NCBI GenBank assembly: GCA_021432635.1
Contig: MU270068.1
Span: 1-64,000 of the forward strand
Length of the DNA stretch: 64,000 bases
Direction: 5' to 3'
Origin: Thozetella sp. PMI_491
Lineage: Eukaryota > Ascomycota > Sordariomycetes > Chaetosphaeriales > Chaetosphaeriaceae
Part shown: piece after piece, positions 1 to 11,977 of the stretch
Layout: every line of letters starts with the position of its first letter
How positions within the stretch are numbered: position 1 is the first letter of the stretch
The notes under the pieces: model-generated
Databases searched by the model: none
What the model was told of the DNA's origin: nothing
What the model saw: only the letters and a program-made list of their open reading frames with translations
Made by a program: the position numbers and the translations under genes

Positions 1-1131
1 CCCCCCCCTCCGCGGCGGCGCCCAGCAAATAGCGTTTGCTTCGGCGGGGGAGCGGGAAATATAATTCCAATTGGTTTCCTCTCGACATCCCTGTGGTGGA
101 GCAGGACGGAGCAGATGTCATCACACTTCTCCTAGCCAAGACCCGAAGTGTTCCGGCACAAGGGCACGGCCGTTGCTAGACTCCGGGGAAAACAGGAACT
201 AAGGCGGGGAGATCGCGCCCATCGCTTACCTACCGTAGAACAGGTCACGAGGCCCGATGACGACGATGGAGATGGGGAACACGACTTCTCAGTACCTTAC
301 TTAGCTTAGGTACTCCGTAAACCACCCACCGCCGGCGTACTGCTTTCCTTCCAACGAAATCGAAGTCAACGCACGCCTAAGCCAAGCTACCTTGGCCCGG
401 TCGGATACCCTGAGCCTGGCCCCTGGGCTGTTGTCCGGCACAATTAGCTGGCGCTGTTCGTCGCAGGCTCCCCTGAAGGTTCCAGGTGGCCCACGGGCGA
501 AAGGGTGCATCGTCTGTCTCAGTAGGTCCCTCGCCACTCTTAGTCTTCGTAGAGTAACCTACCTTACCTACCTGGGTAGGAAGTACACTACCTACCTTAA
601 TACATTGGACATGCATTTGGCCCCAGACCGAGTGGGGCCACACGCGACACAATCACGCAAGCAGACAAGCTACCAGCAGTTCAAGCACTAAATATTAGGC
701 ACTACAGGGGGGACCCAGGCCCTTCCGTCTCCCCGAACAGGCAGCTTGGGCCCGCGCTCAGCCGTCGCTTGTCACCCCGCCTTTTTGGGCAAAAAGTTCA
801 TGAGCGCAATTCCCCACTACAACCAGTTTGGCCCGCAACCATACGTAGTAGCAGACACTTGGCGATCTGCTCTTCCCCATACCCGGCGGTGTCTCTTGCC
901 TCTTTTCTATCCCCTGTCGCACAACCGCAGGCAACCTCGCAGCTGGCGCATCGTCGCCTATACCAACGCCATCTCCTCGCGCGAAAACCGTGGTCCCTAC
1001 TCCAGCTTCCTGAGCCCGATCTAGCACATTTCTCAACCGCTTGCTTTCTAGACGAAACACCTCATTGCGGTTCGCGACTACCAAGTCGTGTGTCTCACAG
1101 GCCGGCCCAGGAGGACGACTCGGCCGTCACG
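1..1131. other. Intergenic, no gene seen
   Basis: No reading frame here looks like a protein. The short open frames on both strands have no recognisable domain and overlap each other. The stretch 555-600 is built from CCTACC/GGTAGG units and contains a small inverted repeat. The last few hundred bases are probably promoter and leader of the gene at 1132. Confidence 0.6.
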
Positions 1132-1859
1132 ATGGAGAGCATCCAGCTAGCGCAGATGCTCGCCGACCTGAGCGATCTAAACGCGGCAGTACGTCTAGTT
1201 CCCCCCCTGGTCTCTTCGAACATCACAAATGCGGCCGGCCGACCTGCCTGGCAGCCGCTCTCCCCTTCCCGCAAGGGAGCCACCGGCATTGCGTGACAAG
1301 CGAGAGACTGACTAATTTGTGGCAACAGCAAGAAGCTCAAGCAGCCGTCGCCCTAGTCAACGCAAATAAGACACTCGCGCCGCCGGCGTCCGACCTAACG
1401 AAGCCCCACGGCCACCCGCAGGCCGCTTCTGCGCCTGAGAACCGTCACCACTCACGCGTCAACTCGGCCTCTGGCCTCATCTCGCGGACGGCCTCCCCCG
1501 CAAAATTCGACAAGTTTGGCCGCCGGATTCTCACTCCACCCATCACTCGCTCCAACTCGGCCCACGGCTCGATTCCAGGGACGCCACGGAGGGAAGCAGA
1601 GGTTAGCCACGGCTACGCACCGACGAGCAACCGCAGTGTACTGACCGTCGCGCGACAGCACGAGGATGACATCAGCCAGGCGACGTCGCTGATGGCACTG
1701 TACGAGATACGCGCCAAGCTCAAGCAGCAGGACAACACCAGCCTGATGAAAGTCCGTGAGAAGATCGCTGCCCTACAGGCACGGCAACAGGCTGAGAAGA
1801 AGGAGGCGGTGACCAGCGATCCCAAAGCCAACCGTTTCACCTACCCCAAGACCAACTAG
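1132..1859 (+). CDS. Unknown fungal protein, 195 aa, two exons
   Basis: I do not recognise a named family. The model joins exon 1 (1132-1188, 19 codons) to exon 2 (1329-1859) across an intron with donor GTACGT at 1189, a CTGACTAAT-type branch point near 1308 and acceptor CAACAG ending at 1328. The phase is 0, and the joined N-terminus is an alanine-rich helix (DLSDLNAAQEAQAAVALVNA). The middle is a serine/proline/arginine-rich disordered stretch with short 'TPP..RSNS' segments that look like phosphosites. The C-terminal third is a predicted charged helix (ATSLMALYEIRAKLKQQ onward), and the protein ends in RFTYPKTN. Such a disordered body with one conserved helix suggests an adaptor or regulator, but that is inference. 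An upstream frame is open through the first exon, so an earlier start cannot be excluded. Confidence 0.7.
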
Positions 1860-2956
1860 TTCCACTCGGCGTCTGGCTGATAGCCGTCATGGTGAGAGAG
1901 AATAAAAAAACGTGTTGGGCTGCTATTTATGGTACAGGCAAAGGCGTTGTGGCAAAAAGTGCGATGCATGGCGGGGGGGCAAGACATACAAAACCACTTG
2001 TCTTATGGCTGCTTCTTAGCTGTTTTCCCTTGTCTCAGACCACCGCACGGTGGCTGGTAATGACGGAACTGGGGATGTCTATAGGGAACCTCCTGGGCTC
2101 GGTGTGCGGATCACTGACGAGAGGGGAGGATAAGGCTGGGCACTATAGCCTCTCTCTACTCGCTTAGATACCAGGACGGAATGGGATATCCTGGCGTCCT
2201 GGAATGGCACGGCGTCGATGGTCTCTTTTCGGCGTGGCATTTCGAGAATATGCTAGGGACTCGAATACACGGCTGAACATGGCCCCCGGGAGGCAAAGCG
2301 AAGGAAATGAGGGTCTGTCGAGGAGGGCTCTAACCTCCAAAAATTCTTTGTCGCTTCATTAGAATTAGAGGGACCTCTGCTAGATACGGTGGGCTTCTCT
2401 TAAGTAACAAGACTGATTTCTGAAATGATCCTCAAGACATTTGATTTGACATATTCTACTGCGGCCACATGGCAATTGGGCTCGACAATGGTCCTCGCAA
2501 TTGTTCCCCTTCAACTTTCACCTTGATGCTTGTTTGGGGGGGGATTCCTTTCTGTTCAAGAGGCGGGGCACAAAAAGAGCTTGATTGGGACGAATTCACC
2601 ATTAATCGATTAATCGGCCACAGGAAAGGCAAGGCAGGGCTTCAGCCGGTCAATCTGCCCCTCGCTCTATTAGTGAGAAGAAGGCCTTCAGGCTAGGCTG
2701 GCATTCGAGCCCGCACACACGACACAGCACTGGCAAGCTTGCTGGAGAGCTGGAGAGCTGCTAGGCAGCCAGTGATGTAACGGCTGGGCTCGGGAAGACC
2801 CGCATAGGACCCGCGCTAAACAGCTCCGCTAAACGACATCATTTTGCCGTAGCCCGTGCACTCCCTCCCCAAACGTCCTTTGCTCTTCCAATCTTGCCCA
2901 AGACACTACACGAAGTCTTCTGGGCCAACAAAACACGCCAAATCACCACCGCAGCC
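1860..2956. other. Intergenic, no gene seen
   Basis: This holds the 3' region of the 1132-1859 gene and the promoter of the PWI-domain gene. Short open frames at 1889-2167 and 2469-2696 have no recognisable features and were not called. Confidence 0.55.
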
Positions 2957-4622
2957 ATGGCGACCGGCGTCGATGCTAAGCTGCTCAAGAGCACAAAGTT
3001 CCCTTCCGAATTTAGCCAGAAGGTGGACATGACCAAGGTCAACCTACCAGTCCTAAAGAAGTAAGCAGTGCCTCGCAATGGTTCCCCCCCCGAACGAACG
3101 CGACTTCTCGAAGCTCCCCTGCTGACCCCTCCCTCCTTTCACCTCCAGATGGATTGCAGGCAAGGTCACGGAGATTCTGGGGAGCGAAGACGACGTGGTC
3201 ATCGAGCTAATTTTCAACTTGATCGAGGGCGCTAGACACGTAAGTACTCTCGATCCAGCATCTCCGCCTCTTCCCCTCACAACGCGCTGACGAAATGTCC
3301 CACCTGCAGCCCGACATCAAGGCTCTGCAAATCCAGCTCACCGGCTTCCTTGACAAAGACACGGCACCATTCTGTAAAGAGATGTGGAAGCTATTTTTGA
3401 GTGCCCAGTCCAGTCCACAAGGGGTCCCACAAGAGCTTCTTGAGGCGAAGAAACTGGAGCTCATTCAAGAGAAGGTCAGTCTCCCTGTGGCCACACGCTC
3501 GGAGAATTCCCACGGCTAATGACGATTTCAACAGATTGAGGCCGAACAGGCAGCCGAAGAGGCTCGGCTCCGACGCGAAGAATTTGAGCGCCGCGACCGT
3601 GGCCGCGGCCGAGGCGGGCGCATCGACTCGTGGCGTGGCGGGCGCCGAGACGACAGAGGCGGTGGCTATGGCCGTGGCGGACGTTCGCGCTCACCACCAC
3701 GCTACCGTGACGGCCGAGACCGGGGCGGAGGTCGGGGCGGTTTCCGGGACAGCTATATTCCACCGGGCGGTGCGGGGAGTTCCCGAGGTGGAGCGCGGCG
3801 CAACGAGCGGCGCAGGAGGTCGCCCACCCGCTCACCATCTCGATCCCCGTCCGCCGACCCTGCTTCCCGGGCTCGATCCAAACCCCGCGCTTCTGTCTCT
3901 AGTGCAGACAGCCGACACTCTAGTCAGAGATCTATGAGTCCCCCGCGACGACGACAGAGAGATACCCGGAAGAGATCAAGGTCTGCTCGGGGACGGTCCC
4001 CCTCGGTATCGGATCGCGGCCCCTCCTCACCCAAGCGCCGGCGCTACACATCCTCTCGCAGCTCGTCTCCTGGTCGGCGACGCCGCTACTCACGGTCCCC
4101 CTCGGGGTCCTCCCGCTACTCTCGCTCACAGAGCCGAAGCCCGGCACGACGCTCCGACCGCCGAAGCGGAAACAACTCTCCCGATCCCGACCGCAGCCGC
4201 CGCGGCCGCCACCAACGCTCGCTAACTAGCAGCAGGAGCCCTACTGGCCGGCGTGGCGGAAGACCCAATGATAGGGACGGGCGAAGCTCGGCCCGTGGTA
4301 GCGGACGAGACCCAGGTGCCGGCGGGCGACGTCGCAATACTTCTTCACCTTCACCTTCTCCCTCGCGTAACAAATCGGCTGATGATCCTGGCGACGAAGA
4401 CAGACCGCGCACCTCCGCCCGCAACGACCCCTCGACCTCTTCCGCCAAGGTACGTCGATCCGACTAGGGGGAACCGCGCCGGGCTCGGCCAGGGCTGGCG
4501 CTCACATCTCGCAGACCACATCAGTCCAGCGCGAGGCGAATGAGCAACGGGAAAGAGAGCTAAGGGCGCAAATCAAGAAGATGAGATCCTCAAAAAGTGG
4601 AGTCGCTGCCGCTGAAGGCTAA
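2957..4622 (+). CDS. PWI-domain, RS-rich splicing factor (SRRM1-like)
   Basis: Probable nuclear splicing coactivator related to SRRM1/SRm160, which binds RNA through its PWI domain and bridges SR proteins and snRNPs. Five exons are in phase: 2957-3060, 3149-3239, 3310-3474, 3535-4449 and 4515-4622 (460 aa). Residues 1-120 form the PWI domain: the N-terminal FPSEFSQKVDMTKVN segment, then KWIAGKVTEILG, IELIFNLIEG and the conserved IQLTGFLDKD..FCKEMWKL block. After a short acidic helix (IEAEQAAEEARLRREEFERR), residues 155-420 are an Arg/Ser/Gly-rich domain with many RS, SP and RGG units. The final exon adds a charged helix (REANEQRERELRAQIKKMR). If the last intron (donor GTACGT at 4450) is retained, translation stops at 4467 after VRRSD, giving a shorter C-terminus. 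Family assignment is strong; the exact role is inferred. Confidence 0.88.
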
Positions 4623-5329
4623 CCGTCCTTGAAGCTTTCTTGCTTTTGATCGCGATCTAGCCTGCACACCCCCGCCGAGGAGCAGAGGCCATGTTCCTGC
4701 CCTCATCCACACCTCTGGCGGACTAGCCGCCGCCGTCTTCTGAGACCATCTTGCTGTATTTGCACCCCTCCCCTCAATCACTACCACAGCGGGCCAGTGT
4801 ATGGCTGAACCTAGAGAACGCTATCTACGTAAACATCCTTGGGAATTAGTCTAGGCAATCGTGGATAGAGACCAAAAGAGCCCCGTCGGCACATTGCTTC
4901 TCGGAACGTGAACGAGACTTCTCCCCTTCGGCGACCTTGAACAGTGAATACCCCAAGGTACCCTGCATCTTTCCCGGTGAAAGGAACACCAGGACTACTG
5001 TACCTACAAAGTACATGGACCTAGCGGGCTGCAAGGGCGGTAAACACCACTCCCCTACAGTATTATTAACCAATGTGCACTGTGCCTCTTCGCCCTACGG
5101 GGCGCGTCCGTGCGCCTTAGCTCTAGGTTGCTTCGACCTGCCATTCTGACGTTGCTCCCGATGATTTTCCATTTCCTCATCAACCTTTGCGACGATCCCA
5201 AGGTGCCTGACCCGTGCCAGACAGCGAGCCTACTGAATCTGCGCCCGCTTTCCTCGCCATCCCTTGCGGGAGACCTCTCAGTAGCCTCTGACAAGCCGAC
5301 AAGCATACAGCGACGAGGACAACACTGCC
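4623..5329. other. Intergenic, no gene seen
   Basis: Spacer between the PWI gene and EAF6. It contains only short unrecognised frames; the right-hand part is the likely EAF6 promoter and leader. Confidence 0.55.
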
Positions 5330-6089
5330 ATGGCCGAAAACCAACCACCCAAAGCCGCCAGCAAAGACGCGGCTGGCCGGCCGTTCTACGAGGCTCAGCG
5401 CGAGCACCTTAAGGACCTGATAAACAAGCGCCGCCTACTTGAAAAGCGAATTGTGCGCCCCCCCCCCCCCCCCCCGGCGAGGTCCCTCCCCTCCCCTTCA
5501 CCCCCAGCATCCCAATCGGATGCGGCCTCTTTTGCACGTCGCAACGCGACGTAGGTGCTAGGGCGATAGCTAACCACTGCCGAAAACGAATAGGCCGCGA
5601 CAGAGGAGTCCATCCTCCAGAAGGAGACCGACTACCTTGAGAACACGCCAAACGGCAACATCATTACGGGCTTTGACAACTACACAAAGGGCACCAGCGG
5701 CGCGGCACGCCGCAAGACAGGCTTGAACGAGGCGAACCGCGTCTTCTCACGCAGCTCCATTTCGTTCAACCCCAACAACGTGCGTATAGTGCCATCTCAT
5801 CGGCGTCGTAGCTGCAGACATGCATTTCGTTTCTAACTCTGCGCAGCAGGAGGCACAGACTCCGGCATCCATGTCCACTCCTGGCGCCTCTCACGCTCCC
5901 ACGCCGATGTCCAGCTCCTTTGCGAACAAGGACGCCGCCTCCGCCGCCGCAACCCCAACCTCGGCGACCGCAAGCAAGGCTGGGCCCAAGAAGAAGAAGG
6001 CTTCGCAGGCTGCCGCCGGAGACGACTCCGAGACGGACACGAGGGAGACCAAAAAGGTCCGGACTGCATTTGGCGCGGCGCGCAAGTAA
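5330..6089 (+). CDS. EAF6: Histone acetyltransferase complex subunit Eaf6
   Basis: Small nuclear subunit shared in yeast by the NuA4 and NuA3 histone acetyltransferase complexes; it acts as a structural coiled-coil partner and has no enzymatic activity. Three exons are in phase: 5330-5452, 5594-5779 and 5847-6089 (183 aa). The family signature runs across the first junction: an N-terminal helix (YEAQREHLKDLINKRRLLEKRI), then TEESILQKETDYLENTPNGNIITGFDNYTKG, the hallmark 'YLE.TP.GNI..GFDNY.KG' block. The C-terminal part is Ser/Ala/Thr-rich with a lysine patch (GPKKKKAS) and ends in KKVRTAFGAARK. Intron 1 contains a run of 18 C immediately after its donor. The third exon could start at either of two adjacent CAG triplets. 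The partner enzyme SAS3 is encoded in the same window at 57270. Confidence 0.92.
5458..5475 (+). repeat. Run of 18 C in EAF6 intron 1
   Basis: An uninterrupted cytosine run beginning a few bases after the 5' splice site (GTGCGC at 5453). It is probably length-variable and close enough to the donor to affect splicing or sequencing accuracy. Confidence 0.9.
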
Positions 6090-7183
6090 AGTGGGCTTGG
6101 TGGGCCATGATGCATCACCTCAGCTATATCGTTGTCTACTTCGCCCGGTGCGTTTTGAATTACAAGGTGCAATGCACGCGTCGTTGCAGGCACGCCAAGA
6201 AGTCTAAATGTGCGACTGCGGAGGGGTTTAGGAGGCACAGAGCTGGTATGGCGCACTTTGAAGAACTCGCGAGAGGCGCCGTTCTCGTCGCTGACAATGT
6301 TACAGGAAACAGGTGTAGGAATCGGTCAGGCGTTACGGGATACGATACCCCTAGAATGGATTATTTGCACACGCAAACCCTCACGCAGGTAGCGCTCTAG
6401 AAGAGATCGAGGAGATGCCCGGCTATGAGCAACAGTTGGATGCAATACAAGGACTGGTGGCACCGACTTGGAAGGCCCCGCGCTACTGAATGGTTCAATG
6501 TCTCACGCTCACGCCCTTCTTTCCCGTGTCAACAAATTACGGAAAGCCAGAAGGTCGCGATCAGTTAGTCTACATCAGTTAGGCTACGAAGTTGTGGCTC
6601 AGTGATGGACCTGTGCAATTTGTGCTACTTCCAACTCTCGCGAGGGCACGCGCCATGGAGCTGCGACGCTTTGTGTGACGGGCCCGCAGTCCAGGCGACA
6701 TGCAGGGCTGCGTTCTATTTACTTGGAACCCTCCTTCCCTTGTAGAAATGCCAATCTTCCTTGTGCGGCAGTCCGACACGGTCAAGTAGGTGACACCCAT
6801 CCGAGCGTTCCAGGCTCGGGCGTGCGGCTTAGTACGTTTGGACCTTGCTGGCCGGAGTCGAAGACTACCTTGCCTAAGGGGGAAGATATGAGGGTCGTAG
6901 GGCGGTTGCATGACGGTTTTGGCGCCCCTTATATCCGTCCCCGAAGCAGCTTCCCCCCTTTTCCCCCGCAAGGGGCTTTCTAGAGGAGAAGTAACCTATC
7001 GAATCAATGCGGGGTAGCAACACCACCAGCGTAACCCCCCGCCGCACTCGAGTTGATTCACCTTTTGGAGCTTCACCTGCTGCACGCCCACCCACCCTCG
7101 TCTCCTTGGCTCCCATTTTTCTTGTCCCATAGCCACGCTGAGCGCCCCGGCCTTCACTTTTTTTCACCGCTAGAATCTGGTTC
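6090..7183. other. Intergenic, no gene seen
   Basis: Spacer between EAF6 and the peptidase gene. Open frames on both strands (for example 6579-6971 and 6675-6983) overlap each other and carry no recognisable domain. Confidence 0.55.
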
Positions 7184-9645
7184 ATGATGACTCTCAAGGC
7201 CGCTCATTTCAACCCGGAGGCGCTCCTCTCAGCCCCGAGGAGGTCCCCCGGCGTGCCCAACGCGACGGGAACCAAGGCACTGTACTCGGTGGGCTCTCCT
7301 ACCAGCTATTGGGTTTCCAATGCCTCGCAGCTAGACTCATTTCTTTTTTCTTAACTTCGTCGCTCATTTATCTAACCCGTCTTCAGGTCAGCAAGTATTC
7401 CTTCGAGCATCAGCACAAGGTCGCCGAGATTCGTGTTCTAGACATCGAGAGCGGCTCCTCCACTCTGCTTGTTGATGATTCGGGTGCCAGCGAGCCGGTT
7501 TGGATCGGGGATGACGAAGTACTCTATCTCAAGGGCAGCGACAGGGGAGCCACCAGGCTGCTGCTCGCCAGTGCGAGCCAGCCTCAGCTGCTGTGAGTGT
7601 CACGCGAGAGCATGTCCCAGCTTAGCTTGTCTGCTAAGGAACGCCCGCGTAGGTCGTATGAGGTGGGCATTGTAAATGGTGGCATCTCGAATCTTAAGAT
7701 CGCACACCTCTCGGACGATACCATTGCCTTAGTTGTTTCGGCGTCGACAACTCCCAGTGGCAAGCTGGCCAACCCGCAGGCGGAAACGAGGCCACGGTCC
7801 TCGGCCAAAATCTACACGCGCCTCTTTGTTCGCCACTGGGACACCTGGACCGACAAGAATCGCAACTCACTCTGGTACGGCGTCCTCAACAAGAAGGAGG
7901 GCAGGTGGTCTCTGGCCAGCCCGCTTGTCAACGCCCTTGCAGGGACAAACCTGTCTAGCCCCGTTCCACCCTTTGGTGGAACGGGCGACTTCGACATTAG
8001 CCCATACGGCCTCGTGTTTGTCGCCAAGGACCCGATGCTCGACGAAGCCCACTACACCAAGACTGATCTGTACTATGTCGCACTAAAAACGTTTACCGAG
8101 CCTACAGCCCCGGCACCACAAGAGGTCAAGACGGGCACTCTCCAGGGCTACAGTGGCTGCCCAACCTTCTCGCACGATGGCAAGAAGGTTGCCTTCACTC
8201 GCATGCGCAGCAAGCAGTATGAAAGCGACAAGACGCGGCTGCTCCTCATCCCTGACGTCAACGACCTGGCCAACGTGCAGGAGTTCTACAAGACGGAGGA
8301 CGACGAGGGTGGCTGGGACGCGAGACCGGAAACGATCCTGTGGAGCTATGATGACAGCGAGCTATACGTGACTGCCGAAGACACCGCCCGCAACCTCCTC
8401 TGGAAGCTCCCGGCCAACCCGAGATTGGCCGTCGATCTACCGGTAGCCGTAACTCAGGATGGGAGCGTATCTGCCATGTATATGCTGGCCCGTGGCAGCC
8501 CGAAGCTGCTTGTCAGCAGCAGCTCGCTTGTGGACAACAGCCTCTACCGCATCGTGGACCCTAGCGACCAGGCATCCGCGGCCGGCCAGGTTGTCTCTTC
8601 GAACACTAAACATGGAAAGACACTCGGGCTGTCGCATGACCAGGTGGGCGACTTCTGGTTCAAAGGCGCTGGGGACTACAAAGTGCACGCGCTAGTGATG
8701 AAGCCGTCGAATTTTGACGAGAACAATAAGTATCCGCTTGCGCTCCTAGTCCACGGTGGGCCGCAGGGCGCGTGGGCGGACGGCTGGAGCACGAGGTGGA
8801 ATCCTGCTATCTTTGCTGAGCAGGGTTACGTCGTCGTGGCCCCCAACCCCACAGGAAGTTTTGGATACGGCATGAAGCTCCAGGACGGCATCACCGGTGA
8901 CTGGGGTGGCAAACCCTACAACGATCTAGTCAATTGCTTCGAGCACATAGAGGACAACCTCCCGTACGTAGATACGGAGAGAGCCGTGGCCCTGGGGGCG
9001 AGTTATGGCGGATACATGATCAGTGCGTTCCTTTTCTCTGTGGGCAGGAGTCCCGCCCCAAGCACTGCTAATCAGTTCCACAGATTGGATCCAGGGACAT
9101 CCTCTAGGCCGCAAGTTCAAGGCGCTGGTGTGCCATGACGGCATCTTCAGCACCCTGAACCAATGGAATACGGAAGAGCTCTTCTTCCCCATCCATGACT
9201 TCGGCGGTACCTTGGTTGAGAACCGCGCGGGCTATGAGAAGTGGGATCCGTCCCGGTTTGTTGATCAATGGGCTACCCCTGAGCTGGTGAGTCGGACCCC
9301 CCCATTTGGACTGCCTCCATCTTAACATGCTGTTTCCTAGATCATCCACGGAGAGCTTGACTACCGCATTCCGGTGGTGGAAGCTTTGGCTGCCTTCAAT
9401 GTCTTGCAGTCGAAGAATATTCCCAGTCGGTTCGTGATGTTCCCAGACGAGAACCATGTGAGTGTCGTCCCCGCAACCGAAAGTCATGGAGAAGCGTGCT
9501 AACCAAGTTTGGCGGCCTACAGTGGGTTCTCAAGCCGGAAAACTCACTTGTGTGGCATCGTGAGGTTCTAGGCTGGATCAACAAGTGGAGCGGCATGGAG
9601 GAGCAAAACCTCGAGGACCAGGCCGAGAAGCTAGGTATTGTTTAG
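7184..9645 (+). CDS. Dipeptidyl-peptidase 5-type S9 serine peptidase, cytosolic form
   Basis: Serine exopeptidase of the prolyl-oligopeptidase (S9) family, related to fungal dipeptidyl-peptidase V. Six exons are in phase: 7184-7288, 7387-7592, 7653-9022, 9084-9286, 9341-9457 and 9523-9645 (707 aa). The N-terminal two thirds read as beta-propeller repeats ([22 protein letters not shown]). The C-terminal alpha/beta-hydrolase has the oxyanion region [11 protein letters not shown], the nucleophile motif GASYGGYM (Ser about 554), the acid in HGELDYRIP (Asp about 635) and the catalytic His in PDENHW (about 667). All triad residues are intact. The N-terminus ([20 protein letters not shown]) lacks a signal peptide, unlike the secreted DPP5 allergen form, so a cytosolic or vacuole-independent role in peptide turnover is likely. 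ATG codons at 7184 and 7187 are adjacent; either may start. Confidence 0.92.
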
Positions 9646-9962
9646 GATGTGTCTCCCTAGGCCCGCCGTGTAAGAACAGGCTACGAACGCCACCAGTCAT
9701 TTTGGTCTAATGTACGGTAAGACATCTACGCTGACTGACTCTATCTTTTAACCGAAAACGAGGGAATGGCTCAGACGAGGAAAGGATATTGATTCTTGGC
9801 GGTTGCTCGCGCGGTCAGGGTGTGAATTGCAAGTGATGCCGAAAGAAATTGTATTTGATAGGCAAACTGCCGTCGCTCAGCGAGCCATATCCCAAGGTAG
9901 CATTTGTTTGATATGGGCCAAAATGGGGCAAATCTTTATTTGGGGGTATCTAAGGCAGTTTG
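9646..9962. other. Convergent 3' spacer
   Basis: About 300 bases between the stop codons of two converging genes (the peptidase on + and the RBR ligase on -). It must hold both 3' untranslated regions; no other feature is visible. Confidence 0.6.
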
Positions 9963-11977
9963 TTATATTGACATCGCCGTCCCGATGTCCACCTCTTCGT
10001 CCAGGCCTGCCTCTCTCTCGACCAGCTCGATCTCTGAAAGTAGCCTTATCCGCTCTGCTGCCACGAGTTGAAACCATCGCTGCTCGGCCCTGTGTTTCTT
10101 GTCTCGCTCCGCCATCTCGTCGACAAGACCGTCCTCGAACCGCTGAAGAGTCGTGTCCAGCATCTCCTCCCGAATGCCTAGCTCGTCCTCCAGCTTCCAA
10201 CGAAAGTGCTCCATCTCGCTGTCGCGCCATTTGCACCACCTCTGATACCGGTCGTATGTCTCGCGCTGGTATTCGGCCAGGACCTGCCGCAAACGCGTCT
10301 CTCCGCCCTTAAACTGGCCCCAAAAAGCCTTCTGGGCAGCGCCGTACTCGTCCTCGAGCTGCCGCGACCACAGCGCACGCTCCCGCAGGCCTCGCTCCCA
10401 CTCAAGCTCTTCGGTGGCAATCTTGGCATCGGTCTCAGCTCGAAGCTCCTCCCGCTCGTTCGCATGCGTCCGCGTGAGATTTTCGCGGCGCTCAATGGCT
10501 GCCTTGTTGTCCTCAACGGCCACTCTCGCTTGGTCCTCGAGCATCGTCAACTCCTGCAAGTGGTTGAGCTGCAGCAGGGCATTGCGCATTGCGTTGTATT
10601 TGGCCTCACGCCGGTAAGCCAGCTCAACGCGTCGGAGCTCATCCTGACGCTCTTGTTCGCGCTGTGCGGCTTCGATGGCCCGTAGTGCGTCCTGCAGCCA
10701 GGCCTCCTCCTCCTGCTCGCGTTGTTGCCGCTCAGCTCGGCGCGCCGCGGCGCCGTTCTTGACCTGATTCAGCTGCTCCATACTACAACTACAAGTACGC
10801 CATCGTGCGCCGCAGACGTAGCAAAACTCGGAGCCGCATCGGCATGTCATGTGCTGGCAGGCCTCGCGGTGCTCAACTAGGATCTTGCAGCTGATACAGC
10901 GTCGCCAGCCTTCGTCCTGGGCGAGCCGGTCCGCCATTTGCCGGTCGTGATCCTCGGGGCATTCCTCGTCTTGCGGATGGGCGGCCTGCCGGCACATGAC
11001 GCACATAACATGGCCCTTGGAGCAGCGCGCCGTCTTAGTTGCCCGATCAACCTTGCGCATCCACTCTCCGCAGTCGGGTTGGCAACAGTAGAGGCGCTTG
11101 TCAATAGGAATTTCAAACTCCTCTGCTTTTTCTCTATACTATTACCGAAGTTAGTATGACGGGCAGCGGTGAGCAGGCGAAGGGCATCGTTGTCTTGGCT
11201 CGTACTCACCTGCTTAAGGAGCTCCTTTGTGATGCTTTTGACAATAATCCTCTGTGGGATCTTGTTGAGACAACACTTGGGGGGCCATTGCTCCTCATGC
11301 TCGAGCGCTACGGTGATGAGTTGCTGAAAGCATTCCTTGCAGTAGTAGTGGCAAGTGGTCTTGACACCGTCCTTTGGGGAGATGTCTTCGAGACAAGACA
11401 CACATTCAACCTGCTCGCTCACATCCTCGGAGGAGGGCGAGGTCCTGATATGCTTGTACACTAACCGTGCTAAAGAGGATGAGGTCGCGGCATCCTCCGG
11501 CCGAGACCGCGCCGCTGCTACGGCACTGCTCTCCGGGCCGAAGTCCCCACTCTTGTCCCGCAGGTGGTGCAGCATGCGCCGGAAACCGAAGCGGGAATGT
11601 CTCGGAGGTTTTGACAGGAGCGGCGGAAGCACTATGGCTGGTATCGAGGCTGGTGTCTCTAGGGCCTTCCCTTTCCCCCTTGTCGCCTCCGCCTCTGTTG
11701 CATGTTGAGCGGCGAGTGCCTCTTCCAAAGCTTCCCGTTGCTGTTTCTCTAGCGCCACCTGCTGTCGTATATGTTCGAGGGAAGAGTGGACCACGTCCAA
11801 AATAGTCTCCGAGTCGATCTCGGGCAGCTCCCCCAGTACCGAGGGAGGCTCGTACAACGACAGATCGAGGTCTTCATTGTCGATAGTGACCACAGACATG
11901 GCGATATCATATGACGCTGAATTGGACCAAGGGCTCTCTAGCCGGGGAGCAGCGAGCAAACCGTGGGAGACAGTCAT
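9963..11977 (-). CDS. RBR (RING-IBR-RING2) E3 ubiquitin ligase with long C-terminal coiled coil
   Basis: Probable E3 ligase that takes ubiquitin from an E2 and forms a thioester on a RING2 cysteine before transfer. Two exons: 11977-11210 and 11120-9963 (641 aa from this start). The intron has donor GTGAGT, branch ACTAAC and an acceptor ending at 11121 that restores phase 0. RING1 is CVSCLEDISPKDG..TTCHYYCKECF. The IBR runs from YCCQPDCGEWM to CSKGHVMCVMCRQ. RING2 is RRCISCKILVEHREACQHMTCRCGSEFCYVCG, with the catalytic-type Cys after EA. The last about 270 residues are strongly charged and heptad-like (coiled coil), ending in EVDIGTAMSI. The N-terminal half is disordered with an acidic start. 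The start is uncertain: in-frame ATGs lie at 12022, 11977 and 11899, and the last (MSVVTIDNEDLDLSLYEPPS) begins the most conserved-looking part. Confidence 0.88.
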
